A stretch of 64,000 nt of DNA from Agapetus fuscipes (lineage: Eukaryota; Arthropoda; Insecta; Trichoptera; Glossosomatidae): assembly GCA_951799405.1 (NCBI GenBank), contig OX637339.1, positions 7,502,001 to 7,566,000 on the forward strand. Direction: 5' to 3'. The position numbers and the translations under genes were made by a program. Of this stretch, positions 10,712 to 21,719 are shown piece by piece. Position 1 is the stretch's first letter, and each line of letters opens with the position of its first letter. The notes under the pieces were generated by a model. It was not told where the DNA came from. It did not search any database and worked only from the letters and a program-made list of their open reading frames with translations.

Positions 10712-10872
10712 GTTAAAGATCACGCTTGCATATGCCGCATGTGTACTTACACAGTCAAAACTAATCTAAAATGAGCATCAGTCTTGTAACTCTGGCTGTA
10801 TTTCCCTGAAACAGGCTAACATTGGCAAAGTAAAACATTTTTACAGTGTGAGTTGTCAGACTCATATAAAAC
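10712..10872 (-). repeat. Family A copy, 3' tail missing
   Basis: CACGCTTGCATATGCCGCAT, TTCCCTGAAACAGGCTAAC and GTGTGAGTTGTCAGACTCAT are the reverse-strand landmarks of family A. Confidence 0.75.
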
Positions 10873-11011
10873 ATGAGTGAAGAAAAAAATAAGGAATAAA
10901 ATATTCATTATTTACACGAAGGATTTCTTTTGTTTCTACTTGTCAAGGCAAATGCCATTTTTGCTGCAGGATAAGTCAGTTTTGAGTTATTGGGTTTTGA
11001 TTCATTTTGAT

Positions 11012-11131
11012 GTTTGAGTTTTACTTTGTAAGTCCACATGCAGCATGTGTAAGAGCAAATTTTAACGTGTTTGTGTGGGAGCATGCATTTAATTTGAATC
11101 TTTAATGGGTAAATATCTTTGTAACATTTAA
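11012..11131 (+). repeat. Family A copy, 3' half
   Basis: GTAAGTCCACATGCAGCATG to AATATCTTTGTAAC on the plus strand. It lies head-on to the reverse copy that follows. Confidence 0.65.
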
Positions 11132-11597
11132 TGCATGCCTACCAGCAGACATAGGTAAGTTTTCACTTACACATACCGCATGTGTACATACAAATCTAAT
11201 CAAACCTCACATGTCTAATCTAATCTAATCTAAATTGCAAAGATATGTTACATTGGAGATTCACATTACATGCATTCTCAAATCCAGACACGTACAAGTT
11301 CGAGCTTGCACATGCCTCATGTGAACCTACAACATAAATACCAAATCTCAAATGGACATACACTCTACAACTCTTGCCGTCCTTCCCTGAAACAGAGGTG
11401 ACATTGGAAAAGTGAACCATTTTTACAGGATGGGTGGTCAGCCGCATACCAACCTATAAGTCAAGGAACTACTTTAATATATAAAAAATCTTTGCAACTG
11501 CTGCTGTATTTATTTATCTGGAAATGAGGTGGCCATCGGCAAAAGTGAACCAAGTTTTAACACCATTGGGTTCGACCTCATACCAAACTGTAAGTCA
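11132..11597 (-). repeat. Old family A copy split by a younger family A copy
   Basis: The outer copy (11132-11209 and 11468-11597) holds GCATGCCTACCAGCAGAC, CATACCGCATGTGTACATAC, and then, beyond the insert, GGAAATGAGGTGGCCATCGG and CCTCATACCAAACTGTAAG. It is clearly more diverged than the insert between its halves. Confidence 0.8.
11210..11467 (-). repeat. Younger family A copy nested in an older one
   Basis: A complete reverse copy from the tail TCTAATCTAATCTAATC to ACCAACCTATAAGTCAAG, close to the family consensus. The tail shows the (TTAGA)n tandem repeat of the family on the minus strand. Confidence 0.88.
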
Positions 11598-12334
11598 ATG
11601 AAATATAAGCTGATAAGTATAGGAACCTATAAAGCCTCATAGCAACCTTATAGTGAAAAGTACCATATAAAGTGAGAAATTCAATAACCATTAATTTAAT
11701 ATTTCATAGCCTGTAGTCGAGGAAATTTTCCATTAAGAGTGCGAAGCTCTAATGTTATTACTGGATTTTATATGGACGCTAATAGATGAACGGCAATTTC
11801 TTATTTTAAGCCGTTCTCTCAGCTGAAAGAATGGCTCGCTCCATTTTCTGATACAAAAAACACGGCGCTAATGGTTTTAAAGAATTTTAGAGCAAAAACT
11901 GCACAATTCTAATGAAATACTTAAACGTGAAAATTAAAGATCTTTGCGATTTATTGAATTACAATTTATTTGTTAATGGTTTCTCCAAGCGTTTAATTTT
12001 AAAGAAATAAGATATACTCGTAGTTATGTTTTTCAACGGGTTCTATTCATTAATAATTGCAGTTTATTTATTTTACACAATTCATTTCTCATTATCGGTT
12101 CCAACCGAGCTTTATTTGTGAACTGCACCAGGTTGATTTATATCTGATCTTCTATGGAATCTTGGTCCTAATTTATACAGATTATTGAGATCATTCTCAA
12201 AACAAAGACGATCGTAACATATCACCTTGCTGGATTTTTGCTGAATATTGATTCAATACTTTAGTAATTTTGAGCAAGTAGACCCTATATTCAACCGGGG
12301 TTTTTTGGAAAATAAAGTGATATAATGAAACATT
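11598..12334. other. Unassigned DNA
   Basis: No recognised repeat or coding signal. Part of it (GTTTATTTATTTTACACAAT, TAATTTATACAGATTATTGA) resembles 25950-26160, so an old dispersed repeat is likely there. Confidence 0.4.
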
Positions 12335-12612
12335 TGCAAGGCCACCCGCTTATGGAATGAGTTACCGGTATCTGTGTTTCCAACCTAATTAAAACTTGCC
12401 CTATAATAATCGCCATTTCCTTTCAGTGTCTCAAAATAAAGCAACGCGACGCAACACACACCACAGCACTGCGCAGCTAACGGCCCTGCAACCGAATAAA
12501 GACATCAACTGCCACATCACCAACACCTCTGCGGCACTACAACAAGTGTCATAAACCCCTAGATTCTCTTGAATCTAGGGAGTCTCGCGCACAGGGTTCC
12601 TAAAAAAAAATA
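12335..12612 (+). mobile_element. LINE family G 3' end
   Basis: Begins with the protein-like end CCCGCTTATGGAATGAGTTAC (xLWNELP motif), then a long shared 3' region (AACACCTCTGCGGCACTAC, a stem-loop of AGATTCTCTTGAATCT, GTCTCGCGCACAGG) and a poly(A) tail. It is 5'-truncated. Related copies lie at 18.5, 51.8 (-) and 53.4 kb. Confidence 0.8.
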
Positions 12613-13139
12613 GGATCTCTATAATAAAAGCAACATAAAAATATATATATATAATATAGGAAAAAAAACTTTTTCCTGATACCGCAACTCATGCCTCTTT
12701 TCGCTGAAATAGAGGTGTTTATGATTGTATTAGATTTCATGATTTTTCTAATATTAAAATGAATATTTCATCATATCACACACACAATCTCCAAAGTATT
12801 TTCATTTCCATATTTTTCCAATATAAAAGTTGGACGTCAATCACGATTAAACTTTGCCAAACTTTGTAGGTAGAAAATATAAATAAATATTATGTACATA
12901 GAGGGCTGGAAAAGCCCAGCTACTCGAGTGTGAAAATTCAGAATATATTATTATTTTAATAATATTATTCTTCGTAAGGAAATAAGTTATTCAAATGAAA
13001 AACATCTGATTTGGTAGGCTCACTCGAGCTTAGAAGTTGTTTTCTTTTAGTGACTTGGACCAACGCTTAGTGAAAGTACTAAATAACATTGAGCGTTACA
13101 AGTAACCAATAGTATTTAAAATAAGTATTACGTTAAGAT

Positions 13140-13325
13140 TCGTATAAGGCTTACATACCACCCATACCGTAACGAAAAAATTCACTATGTCAGGAAAGTA
13201 CAACAGGATTTTTTTTTTAGATAGGCACACATGCTGCATATTATGTAAGCGTGAACTTTCACGTGTCTGCTTGTGGGAAACATAAATGTTAACATATATT
13301 CTTGTAAAGTAGAATATAGATTAAA
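13140..13325 (+). repeat. Family A copy, diverged
   Basis: CATACCACCCATACCGTAA, GCACACATGCTGCATATTATG and CACGTGTCTGCTTGTGGG are in family A order. Confidence 0.7.
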
Positions 13326-13508
13326 GCCAAATGAAAACCATGTTATGGTTATATTGCAAGAGCTTAGAATTTATATTTTGTATTGTTTGTGTATTAACAC
13401 TGTGAAAATTCATAATGTTTAGTTTACAATTTTTTTGAAGGAATTCAAAGAAAACACTGTTTATTTTCACTCAAATATATTTAAAAAGATTAAAATCTTT
13501 AAATAAAT

Positions 13509-13547
13509 TACAAACGCGTTTTCGACCTAGTAGGTCATCATCAGGTA
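13509..13547 (-). ncRNA. Hammerhead-like ribozyme motif, minus arm
   Basis: The mirror image of the motif at 13556-13594, identical in sequence on the minus strand. Both strands of the palindrome could therefore yield the same motif. Confidence 0.7.
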
Positions 13548-13555
13548 TCATATGA

Positions 13556-13594
13556 TACCTGATGATGACCTACTAGGTCGAAAACGCGTTTGTA
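13556..13594 (+). ncRNA. Hammerhead-like ribozyme motif, plus arm
   Basis: CTGATGA at 13559-13565, stem II GACCT/AGGTC with a 3-base loop, GAA at 13580-13582, then stem III AACGCGTT (self-complementary, allowing dimers), T at the cleavage position (13591) and GTA pairing with TAC for stem I. One extra T lies between the core and stem II; it recurs in the other copies. Minimal type I hammerheads are established for Penelope-like elements. Stem I is only 3 bp here, so activity is uncertain. Confidence 0.75.
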
Positions 13595-13683
13595 ATTTAT
13601 TTAAAGATTTTAATCTTTTTAAATATATTTGAGTGAAAATAAACAGTGTTTTCTTTGAATTCCTTCAAAAAAATTGTAAACTA

Positions 13684-14825
13684 AGCTTAGAATTTACTTG
13701 GTTTTAGTTTTTAGGATTTTTATTTACACTAGATGTATTCTTAAATGCTAAAAGCAGTCTTGAGTTACTTCTGTCTCTCTGAAAAAACTTAATATTCACT
13801 TATTTCTTGATGCCATTGTTCTTGAATTGCACTTGAACAAATTCTCGGTCTTCCTCTTCTACGATGACCTTTGAAATTCCCCTTGGGCACTCTTTTGTTA
13901 TTCATTCATCGTCTTTTCTTTCTTGATGCCCAATAAATCTCATTCTCTCTCATGTTCTCGTGTACTCAACACTTACTTGAATCTTTTGAATAAGTATTTA
14001 AGCACACACGTTTGTATTCATATATGTTTTTCTCACTTATCATTTGACAATTTTATTAACAGAGTCAAGTTGACACTAAGCCTATGCAACCATACATTTT
14101 AAAAGCCAGGGAAGAGATCACATGCCGTGATAAAAAGTCGATATCTGGAGCTTGATTCTTGACAACGCCACAGCGAGAAAGCTTTTTTGTATTTTGAATA
14201 AATATACGCTTAACTCTCGGAATGTCGTTTCTAAAAGTCTTTTTTCTGTTTCTTTTCATTTCAAATACCAAACTTACTTCATTCTTTGTAATTATTTGAC
14301 AAAAAATAAAAGTATATCATTTTAAAAATTATTTTATCTTTTTGATTTTTCAACATAAGCTTATTTTGAAAGAAATCATTTTGTTTGCAATATATTTATC
14401 AAATTGGTTTGGTTTGATGTAAGTGCCGAGTAAATTAAAATAAGCAAATGCGATGACCGCCGCGTCACGTTGATAATCAGCCTTGACAATGCTTTCTGGT
14501 AGTGAAAACGAAACGTCGCGTCGGTAGAAAGAAAAACTGCGGTCTATCCCAAAAAAAAAACAGATTTTGTACCCATTTAACTTAAAACTTGGTAATTGTC
14601 ACAACAATAAAAAAAACGATAGCTTATTAAAAATGTATTGGAAACCTTGTTTTTTACTCGAAACATTGACGAATTTCCAAAACCACCTTTCAGGGCTGTC
14701 AAAAATATGACGTCGCAACGTTTGCGATAACGTCGATGTTAATATCGCCGTTAAGGGTTTCTCGCCTTTCAATAAATGGTTTGTGCCACCCCTGGCTGCC
14801 CCTCAAGTGTAAAACAAGTTTAAAC
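13684..14825. other. Unassigned DNA
   Basis: I see no recognised repeat. A segment at 14690-14800 is slightly GC-richer (GACGTCGCAACGTTTGCG) but has no coding pattern. The minus-strand frame at 14065-14271 has no domain. Confidence 0.4.
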
Positions 14826-14970
14826 TTAACCATCGCATTTTAACAAAAATATAAGTAAACTTAAACGCTCACTCCAAGAGCAGTTTTAGTTTACATACAC
14901 TTTTGGAAAACGCTTTAGTAGAGTCTAAACTTTTACTGACAGTGTCACCATGTAAACGTATTAGAATTTT
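14826..14970. repeat. Family H repeat
   Basis: AACTTAACCATCGCATTTTA, TTTACATACACTTTTGG and AAAACGCTTTAGTAGAG resemble the H unit, with facing arms (AAACTTAAACGC and GCGTTT types). Confidence 0.4.
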
Positions 14971-15274
14971 GATGACGGTCAGGGTGTCAAAATAAATGTT
15001 ATTCCAAAATAAGTTAGGGTTTTTTTTTCTGTTGATAAAGGTAAAAGGTTGCGCGAGTATTTTATTAAAAGGTTATTTCAATTTTGGGTCCAAAATTTTG
15101 ACAATATTGCTTACATATACCTGCGGTACCTACCTATGTGCTACTTTTGGAATGGTATATTTGAAAAAAAAAATCCTGCGTGAAGGTGTACTTCTAAATT
15201 GATTTTTTTGTGTATGTGTGTATGTTACATAAAACCTTTGTCAATATAAATAATTAAAGTCTCAATTGAAAAGA

Positions 15275-15482
15275 TAAATTAATAGTTAAGATTCATAATT
15301 AATACATATGCACAAGGACACACGTTTAAGTTTGAAAGTTTATTCACAAATGAAAAAATCACGCTTCTAAATTTTTCCCTGAAGTAAGTTATTCTATGTA
15401 AGTCCAAATGCGTTCGTGTCTGCTTGTGTAATATGAATCTCAAATTTAATGTATCATTGCAACTTAGATTATAGATTATTAA
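15275..15482. repeat. Two facing family A fragments
   Basis: 15275-15350 is a weak reverse fragment (ACACACGTTTAAG). 15386-15482 is a forward 3' end (GTAAGTCCAAATGCG, TTCGTGTCTGCTTGTG, CATTGCAACTTAGATTATAG). Confidence 0.5.
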
Positions 15483-15807
15483 AAGTATGGTCCATACAGC
15501 ATGTCCAGCCACGGTCCCCTACACCTTCTCTCCTTCACATTCCCCTCTCCCTTAACCTCGTGACCCCCTGACAGTGCTACCACCCCCAGCGGTTGGGATT
15601 AATTGGACAATGACGCAGCGGCATGGTGCACCACTGTACACAACTTTATTAAATCATTGATTCAATTCCGGGGAATCGAACGTGAGCTTACGGCTAATTT
15701 GATTGTGTGTAGATCATTATAATCACTTTGCTTTATTGAAAAGATCATTTAATGAAATATTTGAATTTATAAAAAACGACATTGATACCGTTGCTTACCG
15801 ATTTAAA

Positions 15808-15880
15808 AAAAAAATATTTGTGAAGAAGAACGCAATTCACCGTCCTATTCAGTCTGGCCAGAAGCAAGTATTTATATAAG
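15808..15880 (-). mobile_element. Family B SINE, 3' end
   Basis: TTGTGAAGAAGAACGCAATT and CTGGCCAGAAGCAAGTATT match the 3' end of the fuller B copies at 46.4 and 61.9 kb. The tRNA-like head is missing. Confidence 0.65.
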
Positions 15881-15952
15881 AAATTAATATTTTTGAAATA
15901 AAAACTAAAAAAATATATTTGTATTGAAGACCCATTAATAAAATTTTGGTAT

Positions 15953-16120
15953 CAAGCTGACCACCCATGCTGTAAAAAATAATATAACACTTTGTTCCAG
16001 CGTAGTCACGCGGAGGGTGCAATGCGCAACCAGTCATGTAAAATATACCCAGGAAAAATAATGGATAACAAAATGGTAAAATAAACTTTGCCAATGTCAC
16101 CTCTGTTTCCGGGAATAGCG
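15953..16120 (+). repeat. Family A 5' core interrupted by ~100 bases
   Basis: CAAGCTGACCACCCATGCTG at the left and AACTTTGCCAATGTCACCTC at the right are adjacent in intact copies. The intervening stretch (about 15985-16082) is foreign and unrecognised. Confidence 0.65.
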
Positions 16121-16834
16121 GAAAAAATTAGTGCATGTGTAGCTTAGTAGTAGCGTTATTTATATTTATTTTGAAATATTTATTTACAACAGCTATTAAG
16201 AGGTTTCTAATAATCAATCAGGATATTCCCGAGTTTAATTAATTAGAGCAGATACCTGAGGCAGCGTTTCGGTTGCCTAACTTTACCTTACGTCCCCCTT
16301 CTCCATCCTACCCTCGTCTCTAAGCCCGTCTGTGCTGGCTACTGCAATGCAGGTGGTGGGCCAATAACTGCACCGACTACCCTAATACATTATATACCAT
16401 ACTGCATCAGAAGAGACAAATTTACGATTATTTGTTTATATTGTTATGTTTTAACTTTAAGTTTTTTTATTAAATTGCGATTTAAATTTATTGTACAAGA
16501 TTTCTTTATAATAGGTTACAATGTAGTGTTCACTCTTCACTCTTTGCTTACAGGTTTTCGCGTTACAATGGCCAATGAGACTCTGTCTGTTCCTTTAGAA
16601 TCTTAGCTCGTATTTATATGTGAAGCAGACGATTCTTGTATGCTTAAGAACATGTTAGATACTTCCATAATGGATTATACTAGAGCATTATTCTACACTA
16701 TAGTAGAGACGTCACACACCAGCGTGCCTAGGCTCACGTACGAACGAATCCATAGTTCGTAACAATATGGCTACGATTTACCGGGTTCAATTTATTTTGC
16801 ACAATTTATTTTAGATATGGTACGCCGTTATAGA

Positions 16835-17023
16835 AAGAGCCAATTCTCAAGCAAGACCCAGTTGCTGTAAGGCTGGATGCGCCTTTGTAACCGGTCTTTG
16901 GTAAAGGTATATGAATTTTTCAATCCAACGAAGAGCATATTTGAATTTTTTTTCATATGGATTCGAACTCACAACCTCCCGTTTACGAGTCTGATGCGTT
17001 ACGACTAGACTACGGACCGGTTA
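16835..17023 (-). mobile_element. Family C SINE
   Basis: Reverse copy with the body (GCCAATTCTCAAGCAAGACC, CAGTTGCTGTAAGGCTGGAT) and the tRNA-like head (GGATTCGAACTC as the B-box complement, ACTAGACTACGGACCGGTT). The 3' end of the tail is missing. Confidence 0.82.
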
Positions 17024-17514
17024 ACCGGTTGTTATATACTTTCGGATGTTGTCCACGGTCTCCAAATGTTTTTTTTTCTGCTCTCCCTTCAGCAAAATAG
17101 AAAATAGTCACACTTAGCCGTGTAAGGACTTTAACAGAGTTATTCAACAACAAATTTGATACATAGTTAATCCATGTATCATTGTTTTTTTGTATGCAAA
17201 ATTCACGTTAGGTGTCGGTTGAGTCATGGATTTGTTGTGAGTGAATCAACACCGTAAGAGGCTAAGAGACTACCAGGGTGCTAATCCAGGTCAAGAAATT
17301 GTGAAATTTGAAGTTTATTTTGGTCTTCTATCAACACTTTTTTCACATGCTTTGTACAAATTATACGCATGCGTAAATCCTTCGTTACTATTTCACGTGT
17401 CATATATATGTACTGTGTATTGTGTCACCAATTTGCTAGAAACTGAATCGGTGGTCAGTGTTAATTAACTTGGATCAAGCTTATGATCAGTTTTTTTATC
17501 GGAACTGGCCGGTG

Positions 17515-17748
17515 TTAGGTATCCAAAACATTTCGTCGGCAACCTCCTCCTGGTCCTCCTAAAATGCCTTCTGCCTTGAAATACAGTCGTTCTTGAAGAC
17601 CTTTTGAAGCATTTTTATCTATCTCCTTCGCACTCTGAACACATTCAATTCGTCCATAATTTTCCTTGCGATATCTTAATAGCAAAATCAAGCTCTCAAC
17701 AGCAACGAACCTGCGATGTTTTATTTTGAAACGTTCTCCAGACTGTCG
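17515..17748 (-). other. Unrecognised open frame, possible coding remnant or exon
   Basis: On the minus strand, sense codons run from just after a TAG at 17749 to a TAA at 17515-17517 (about 78 codons). They include YGRIECVQSAKEIDKNASK and FKAEGILGGPGGGCRRN. The stretch is richer in GC and in varied residues than its surroundings, and contains no ATG. I do not recognise the family. It could be an exon of a host gene, part of a transposase, or chance. No splice sites were established. Confidence 0.35.
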
Positions 17749-17759
17749 CTATTGACCGC

Positions 17760-18544
17760 TCGGCTATAGCATCGGCTTAATTTTTTTACCTCCCGCCTAT
17801 GATTTTCAGAATACCAAGTATATTTTTCTACGTACAGTTAATTGCTACAATATTATCCTGAGTAAATAATGTATCCTGTTTACCCTACTCTGTGAGATAG
17901 GAGCGAGCACGGGTATAATTACTTGAGTAATAAAGTAAAGTGCCGGGGAAACTGCAGGTTTATTATCCAACATTAATTATTATTATTATTATGTGTTATC
18001 TAATGAGGTAGTCATCCCACAGCATTGCATACTTAAATTCCAGGAAATAAATTCTGAAGAATGAAAAATGAAGAATTAAGAGTTTTTCCATATCCTTTTA
18101 TTAATTGGCTTAGATTAACTTTTATATTTCTTGCAAAGTGGCTCTCTTCTATCGATCTTTCAATAGGAAATGAACTAGTTTTATGTAAAGAAATTGGTAA
18201 ATCAAAACCAGTTTGAAGTTGGTTTATTTAGTTATTTATCTGTTAAAACATCGTCAACACACTGAAAGAATTTATACAAGATAACACATGATACGAAAAC
18301 ATAAGATCTCCAATGTTCTAATGAAAGATGTCTATCACATAGTTACAATAGTTTAGGCAAAGCACTGTTTACTTAAGATTATCTTTTATATTTCTTGCAA
18401 GGTGCTTCTCTTCTATCGATCTTTCAAAAGGAAATGAACTAGTTTTTATATAAAGAAATTGGTAAATCAAAACAATTAAATACATTTGTACTTTTGATAA
18501 TGATGATGAAGAATCAGGAGAACTTGGTGTTTTCACGACTAATG
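17760..18544. other. Unassigned DNA with an internal duplication
   Basis: A segment at 18110-18200 (TTTTATATTTCTTGCAAAGTG, CTCTTCTATCGATCTTTC, GGAAATGAACTAGTTTTATG) is repeated directly at 18380-18470, about 270 bases apart. Its nature is unknown. Confidence 0.55.
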
Positions 18545-18820
18545 CTTTTGCCAGACTACCCGCTTATGGAATGAGTTACCGGTATCTGTGCTTCCACTCC
18601 AATTTAACCTTGCTCTATTCAAATCCAATATCAATCGCCATTTCTTCTCGATGTCTCAAAACAAAGTAACGCAACACACACCACAGCATTGTGCAGCTAA
18701 CGGCCCTGCAACCGGATAAGGACATCAACTGCCACATTGCCAACACCTCTGCGGCACTACAACAAGCGTCATTGACCCCTAGAGTCATCTAGAGAGTCTC
18801 CCGCACAGGCTTCCTAAAAA
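18545..18820 (+). mobile_element. LINE family G 3' end
   Basis: Same landmarks as 12335-12612: CCCGCTTATGGAATGAGTTAC, CCACAGCATTGTGCAGCTAA, AACACCTCTGCGGCACTAC, CCCGCACAGGCTTCCT and an A-rich end. 5'-truncated. Confidence 0.82.
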
Positions 18821-18844
18821 ATATATATTGTTCACAGGAAGCGT

Positions 18845-19030
18845 TTTCAGACATTACACTCCAAGAGCGATTGTGAAGAAATTCTTTAGATCGCTTTCGA
18901 AGTAACTGCTGGCAGCAAGCTCTAGAATCACAGGTGGCAATAATTTCCTGACCCTTGTAGCCGTAACTGCAAAAGCGCGCTTACCAAACACTGTTGCAGA
19001 CTTGCGCAAAAGCTACTTTGATGGGAAACA
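18845..19030 (-). pseudogene. CR1/L2-like LINE C-terminal fragment
   Basis: Minus-strand translation gives RKSATVFGKRAFAVTAT followed by RKLLPPVILELAASSYFES and KNFF. This is the standard C-terminal pattern of CR1/L2/Jockey-type LINEs (xVFGxRAFxVxAPxxWNxLP). The WNSLP part has decayed. Confidence 0.7.
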
Positions 19031-19350
19031 GGCTACTTGACGAGTTACACGAGGTATAGTGGTGTCCATTCACAAAGTGCACTATGTGTTATTGAGTACA
19101 ATTTATACTCAATGCAGGTCACGGAATTACTATTGTACTTTGTAGCTGTTTACAATATATTTTTATCATCACCTAAAATTGTTTTTCTTTTTGTTTTCAG
19201 GTAAGGGAGCATTGTCATCCAACTTGAGATAATAAAAACGTTGGAAAAAACTCTTCAGGTATAATTTTGGAATCCATTTTTATTTTGTAAGTATGTAATA
19301 TGTAATAATAAATATAATAAATATATATTTTGTATTATAATAAAAAAAAT

Positions 19351-19425
19351 GTAAATCTAAGCTGCAAAGATCATTAAAGATTCATATTAAACGCATTCCC
19401 ACAAGCAGACATGTATAATAAACAC
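19351..19425 (-). repeat. Family A 3' end fragment
   Basis: AAATCTAAGCTGCAAAGATC, TTCATATTAAACGCATTCCC and ACAAGCAGACATG are the reverse-strand 3' end. The remainder is absent, as expected of 5' truncation. Confidence 0.7.
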
Positions 19426-19429
19426 ACAG

Positions 19430-20290
19430 TAAATTTGTTTTACTATATAATTGTATTTTTTTTTCTTTGACTTTCAATATCATAAAAAAACATTGAAATT
19501 TGAAATTCTATATAAAAAAAAACAAATGTAAGAAAACACAAAAGAACTTTTGTACTTACTCAATTTTATTTGAATACAATTTAATAACAAACCTTAAAAA
19601 AAATTGTATTCTAACATTGTGATTTTTACATAAAAAAATGTCGTTAATGAAAATTCCTGTAATTTTGCGTTTTTTTTTGTCAAATTTTCTCATGCGTTGT
19701 TAATTTCATCAAATGAACGGTGGCTTAGCGGTTAGCTAATAAAATGATTTTACAAAAACGAAAATTGAACCGAGTAAAAATACAGTGAGATGAAAGAATT
19801 GCGGCAAAATTAAAAATTGCCAGAAAATAATTGCGTTCGTTCATTAGCGAACGGAAAAAAAATCCAATGAGAAAAAGGCTCTCATTTGATTTTTTAGGCT
19901 TCAAAATTCGTCGAACAATAATAGCTTCATTAACTTACTCGGGCTTTTCAATCAATATCTGTAAGCTTCAGTAGTATATTTCGTTCCTTGAAAAATCCTG
20001 TAAAAATTCTTTGCTTTTCGTTTGACTCAAAAATCATGTTGACTTAAAAGTAAAGCAGTAAAAATATGTCCTTATTATCTGACATCCACTCAAATAGAAC
20101 CTTATGTTGTAGTTTTGAAAGCAAGTTTTCTACCAACTGAACAATCGAAAGATATTATAATTAAAATACCAATTGCTCGCAAAACAATTTTTACAAAACC
20201 GAAAATAAAAAACGGTTTATTTGAACTTACAAAAAATGTTTATGAAATATTTGGAGCATTTTTTTTGGGTGGATCACCCTCCAAAAGAGA
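19430..20290. other. Unassigned AT-rich DNA
   Basis: I recognise no repeat. GTTCGTTCATTAGCGAACGG near 19830 is a short palindrome of unknown meaning. The open frame at 20115-20414 runs into SINE sequence and is not a gene. Confidence 0.4.
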
Positions 20291-20295
20291 TATCT

Positions 20296-20395
20296 GCGAG
20301 CTTGACCGCCATTATAGAAAACGCCAATTCTCAAGCAAGAAACCCGCGCTCTCGGCGTGGAATGCAAGCACTTTACCAACTGAGCTATCGACGAG
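20296..20395 (-). mobile_element. Chimeric SINE: D head joined to C tail
   Basis: On the minus strand a D-type tRNA-like head (GATAGCTCAGTTGGTAAAGT...CGCGGGTTTC) runs straight into the C body (CTTGCTTGAGAATTGGCG) and AAGCTCGCAGA. The D body is skipped. This differs from the C-D order at 21.0 and 44.2 kb. Confidence 0.7.
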
Positions 20396-20399
20396 ACTG

Positions 20400-20994
20400 A
20401 CAATTTTTAAATAAAATATTCTTATAAGTTTCGTATCTTCTTCATATTAACGTTGATATGAAAGCCCGTTACAGTGGTGTGACGAACCCGCGCAAAGTTT
20501 TGATTAAAACTTTGATACGCGAGCATTATATGGAATTAGAGGTGAAAGCTTTCCCGTAATGGTGTCCCGGTGGGATCGTACAGGGACACGGCGAGCTGGG
20601 AGAGAAGGCGTGCTGGAATAAATGTGACCGTTAAAGGAAGAGCTGGTCTATCTCATATGTATGATGCAGGGTATAGACCTTGCGAATGCACTTGTACGAG
20701 TAAGGAATTGGAAATAGGTATTTTAAAAAATGGTCATAGTATTATGATTTCAGAATAAAGGCAATTCAGAAAAAATATATCAGCCAGCGAATTACTTAAA
20801 TACTTACTTCAATTTGTGTAAGGCCGGCAAGCGCAACCAATTCTTTTGCCGTTGGGCCGCGTCAGAGGCGAAGGTCTATCCATTTCACAGCTCCTAGCGT
20901 GGGTTTGTGGAGGTCTTTCAGCCAAAGAAGGTCTTTCAAGCCAGCAACCAAGATTAAGAACAATTCAATTGATTGGTTTATGTAGAAAAAAAAT
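20400..20994. other. Unassigned DNA
   Basis: Moderately GC-rich parts (GGTGTCCCGGTGGGATCGTA; GGTCTTTCAGCCAAAGAAGG) look like old unique or single-copy repeat sequence. The two small plus-strand frames here show no recognisable family. Confidence 0.4.
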
Positions 20995-21375
20995 AAGATC
21001 TTGGTCACTAAAGGTTCATCCAGCGTTACAGCAATTGAGTCTTGTTTGAAAATTGGCGCTTTGTCGCAACGACCAAGTTCGTAAACAGTCCGGTCAATAG
21101 CTCAGTTGTTAGAATGCTTGCATTCCATGCTGAGAGTAAGGGTGTTAGAAATTATGTCCTGTTTCGGTGTTTATTTCAAACAGAAAATAAACAGCCTTCA
21201 CAAAAAATGAGAACCAGCCCCCTCGGGAGCTGAAAAACCCCCAATTCAACTGAAGCGGTTGGCGTGAGGCCTACCCCTTGTCCGTAAAAATAAATATGTC
21301 CCGAATGCCTTCGGGCATAACGCAGGCAAGGTAGTACACTACACATATGTGTAGCTTAGTTGCGTTTTGTGTTAG
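20995..21375 (+). mobile_element. C-D compound SINE (C tail plus full D)
   Basis: 20995-21085 is the C 3' body (GGTCACTAAAGGTTCATCC, GAATTGGCGCTTTGTCGC-like, ACCAAGTTCGTAA). 21086-21375 is D from GTCCGGTCAATAGCTCAG through the body (GGTGTTTATTTCAAACAG, CCCTCGGGAGCTG) to its 3' end (TTAGTTGCGTTTTG). The join matches 44150-44560. Confidence 0.85.
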
Positions 21376-21719
21376 TGTTGATTTTTACTTGTGGCTTGTT
21401 TGTCTGCTGGTCTGTACCCTGCTTTGTATGTAGAACTGCAAGTGAAGGAGAGCGCAAGTGAGGTGACCAGCGTTGCGAATTGCAAGTTTGCAGATTTTGT
21501 AAGGAGGTACTTCATTTGTCCGTTTGTTCAAGGTCCCAAAGGCCGCTGCACTGGGGCTTTGCTTGTGTAAGCATTGTTGTGATTCAGAATTTGAATAATG
21601 TTCTACGTTAAATAACGGTTGAGATCAAGTTTTCATAGAGCCATAGATTTTTATTTTAAATCTTCTTTTGAAACCCGCTTATTGTATGTTATGCAACTTC
21701 TTACCGATTATATTTTTTA

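Larger units (their letters stand above)
13420..13683. repeat. Perfect 264-bp palindrome (head-to-head Penelope-like repeats)
   Basis: Two 132-base arms are exact reverse complements with no spacer; the centre lies between 13551 and 13552 (GATACCTGA outward). I paired the arms from both ends, including the 7-base T/A runs, and found no mismatch. Each arm contains one hammerhead-like motif close to the centre. Inverted flanking repeats are a known arrangement of Penelope-like elements, and the exact match of the arms implies a recent event or conversion between arms. Confidence 0.93.

Noticed and set aside
15500..15720. Host gene fragment in a slightly C-rich stretch
   Set aside because: No sustained frame, no domain; nothing supports coding.
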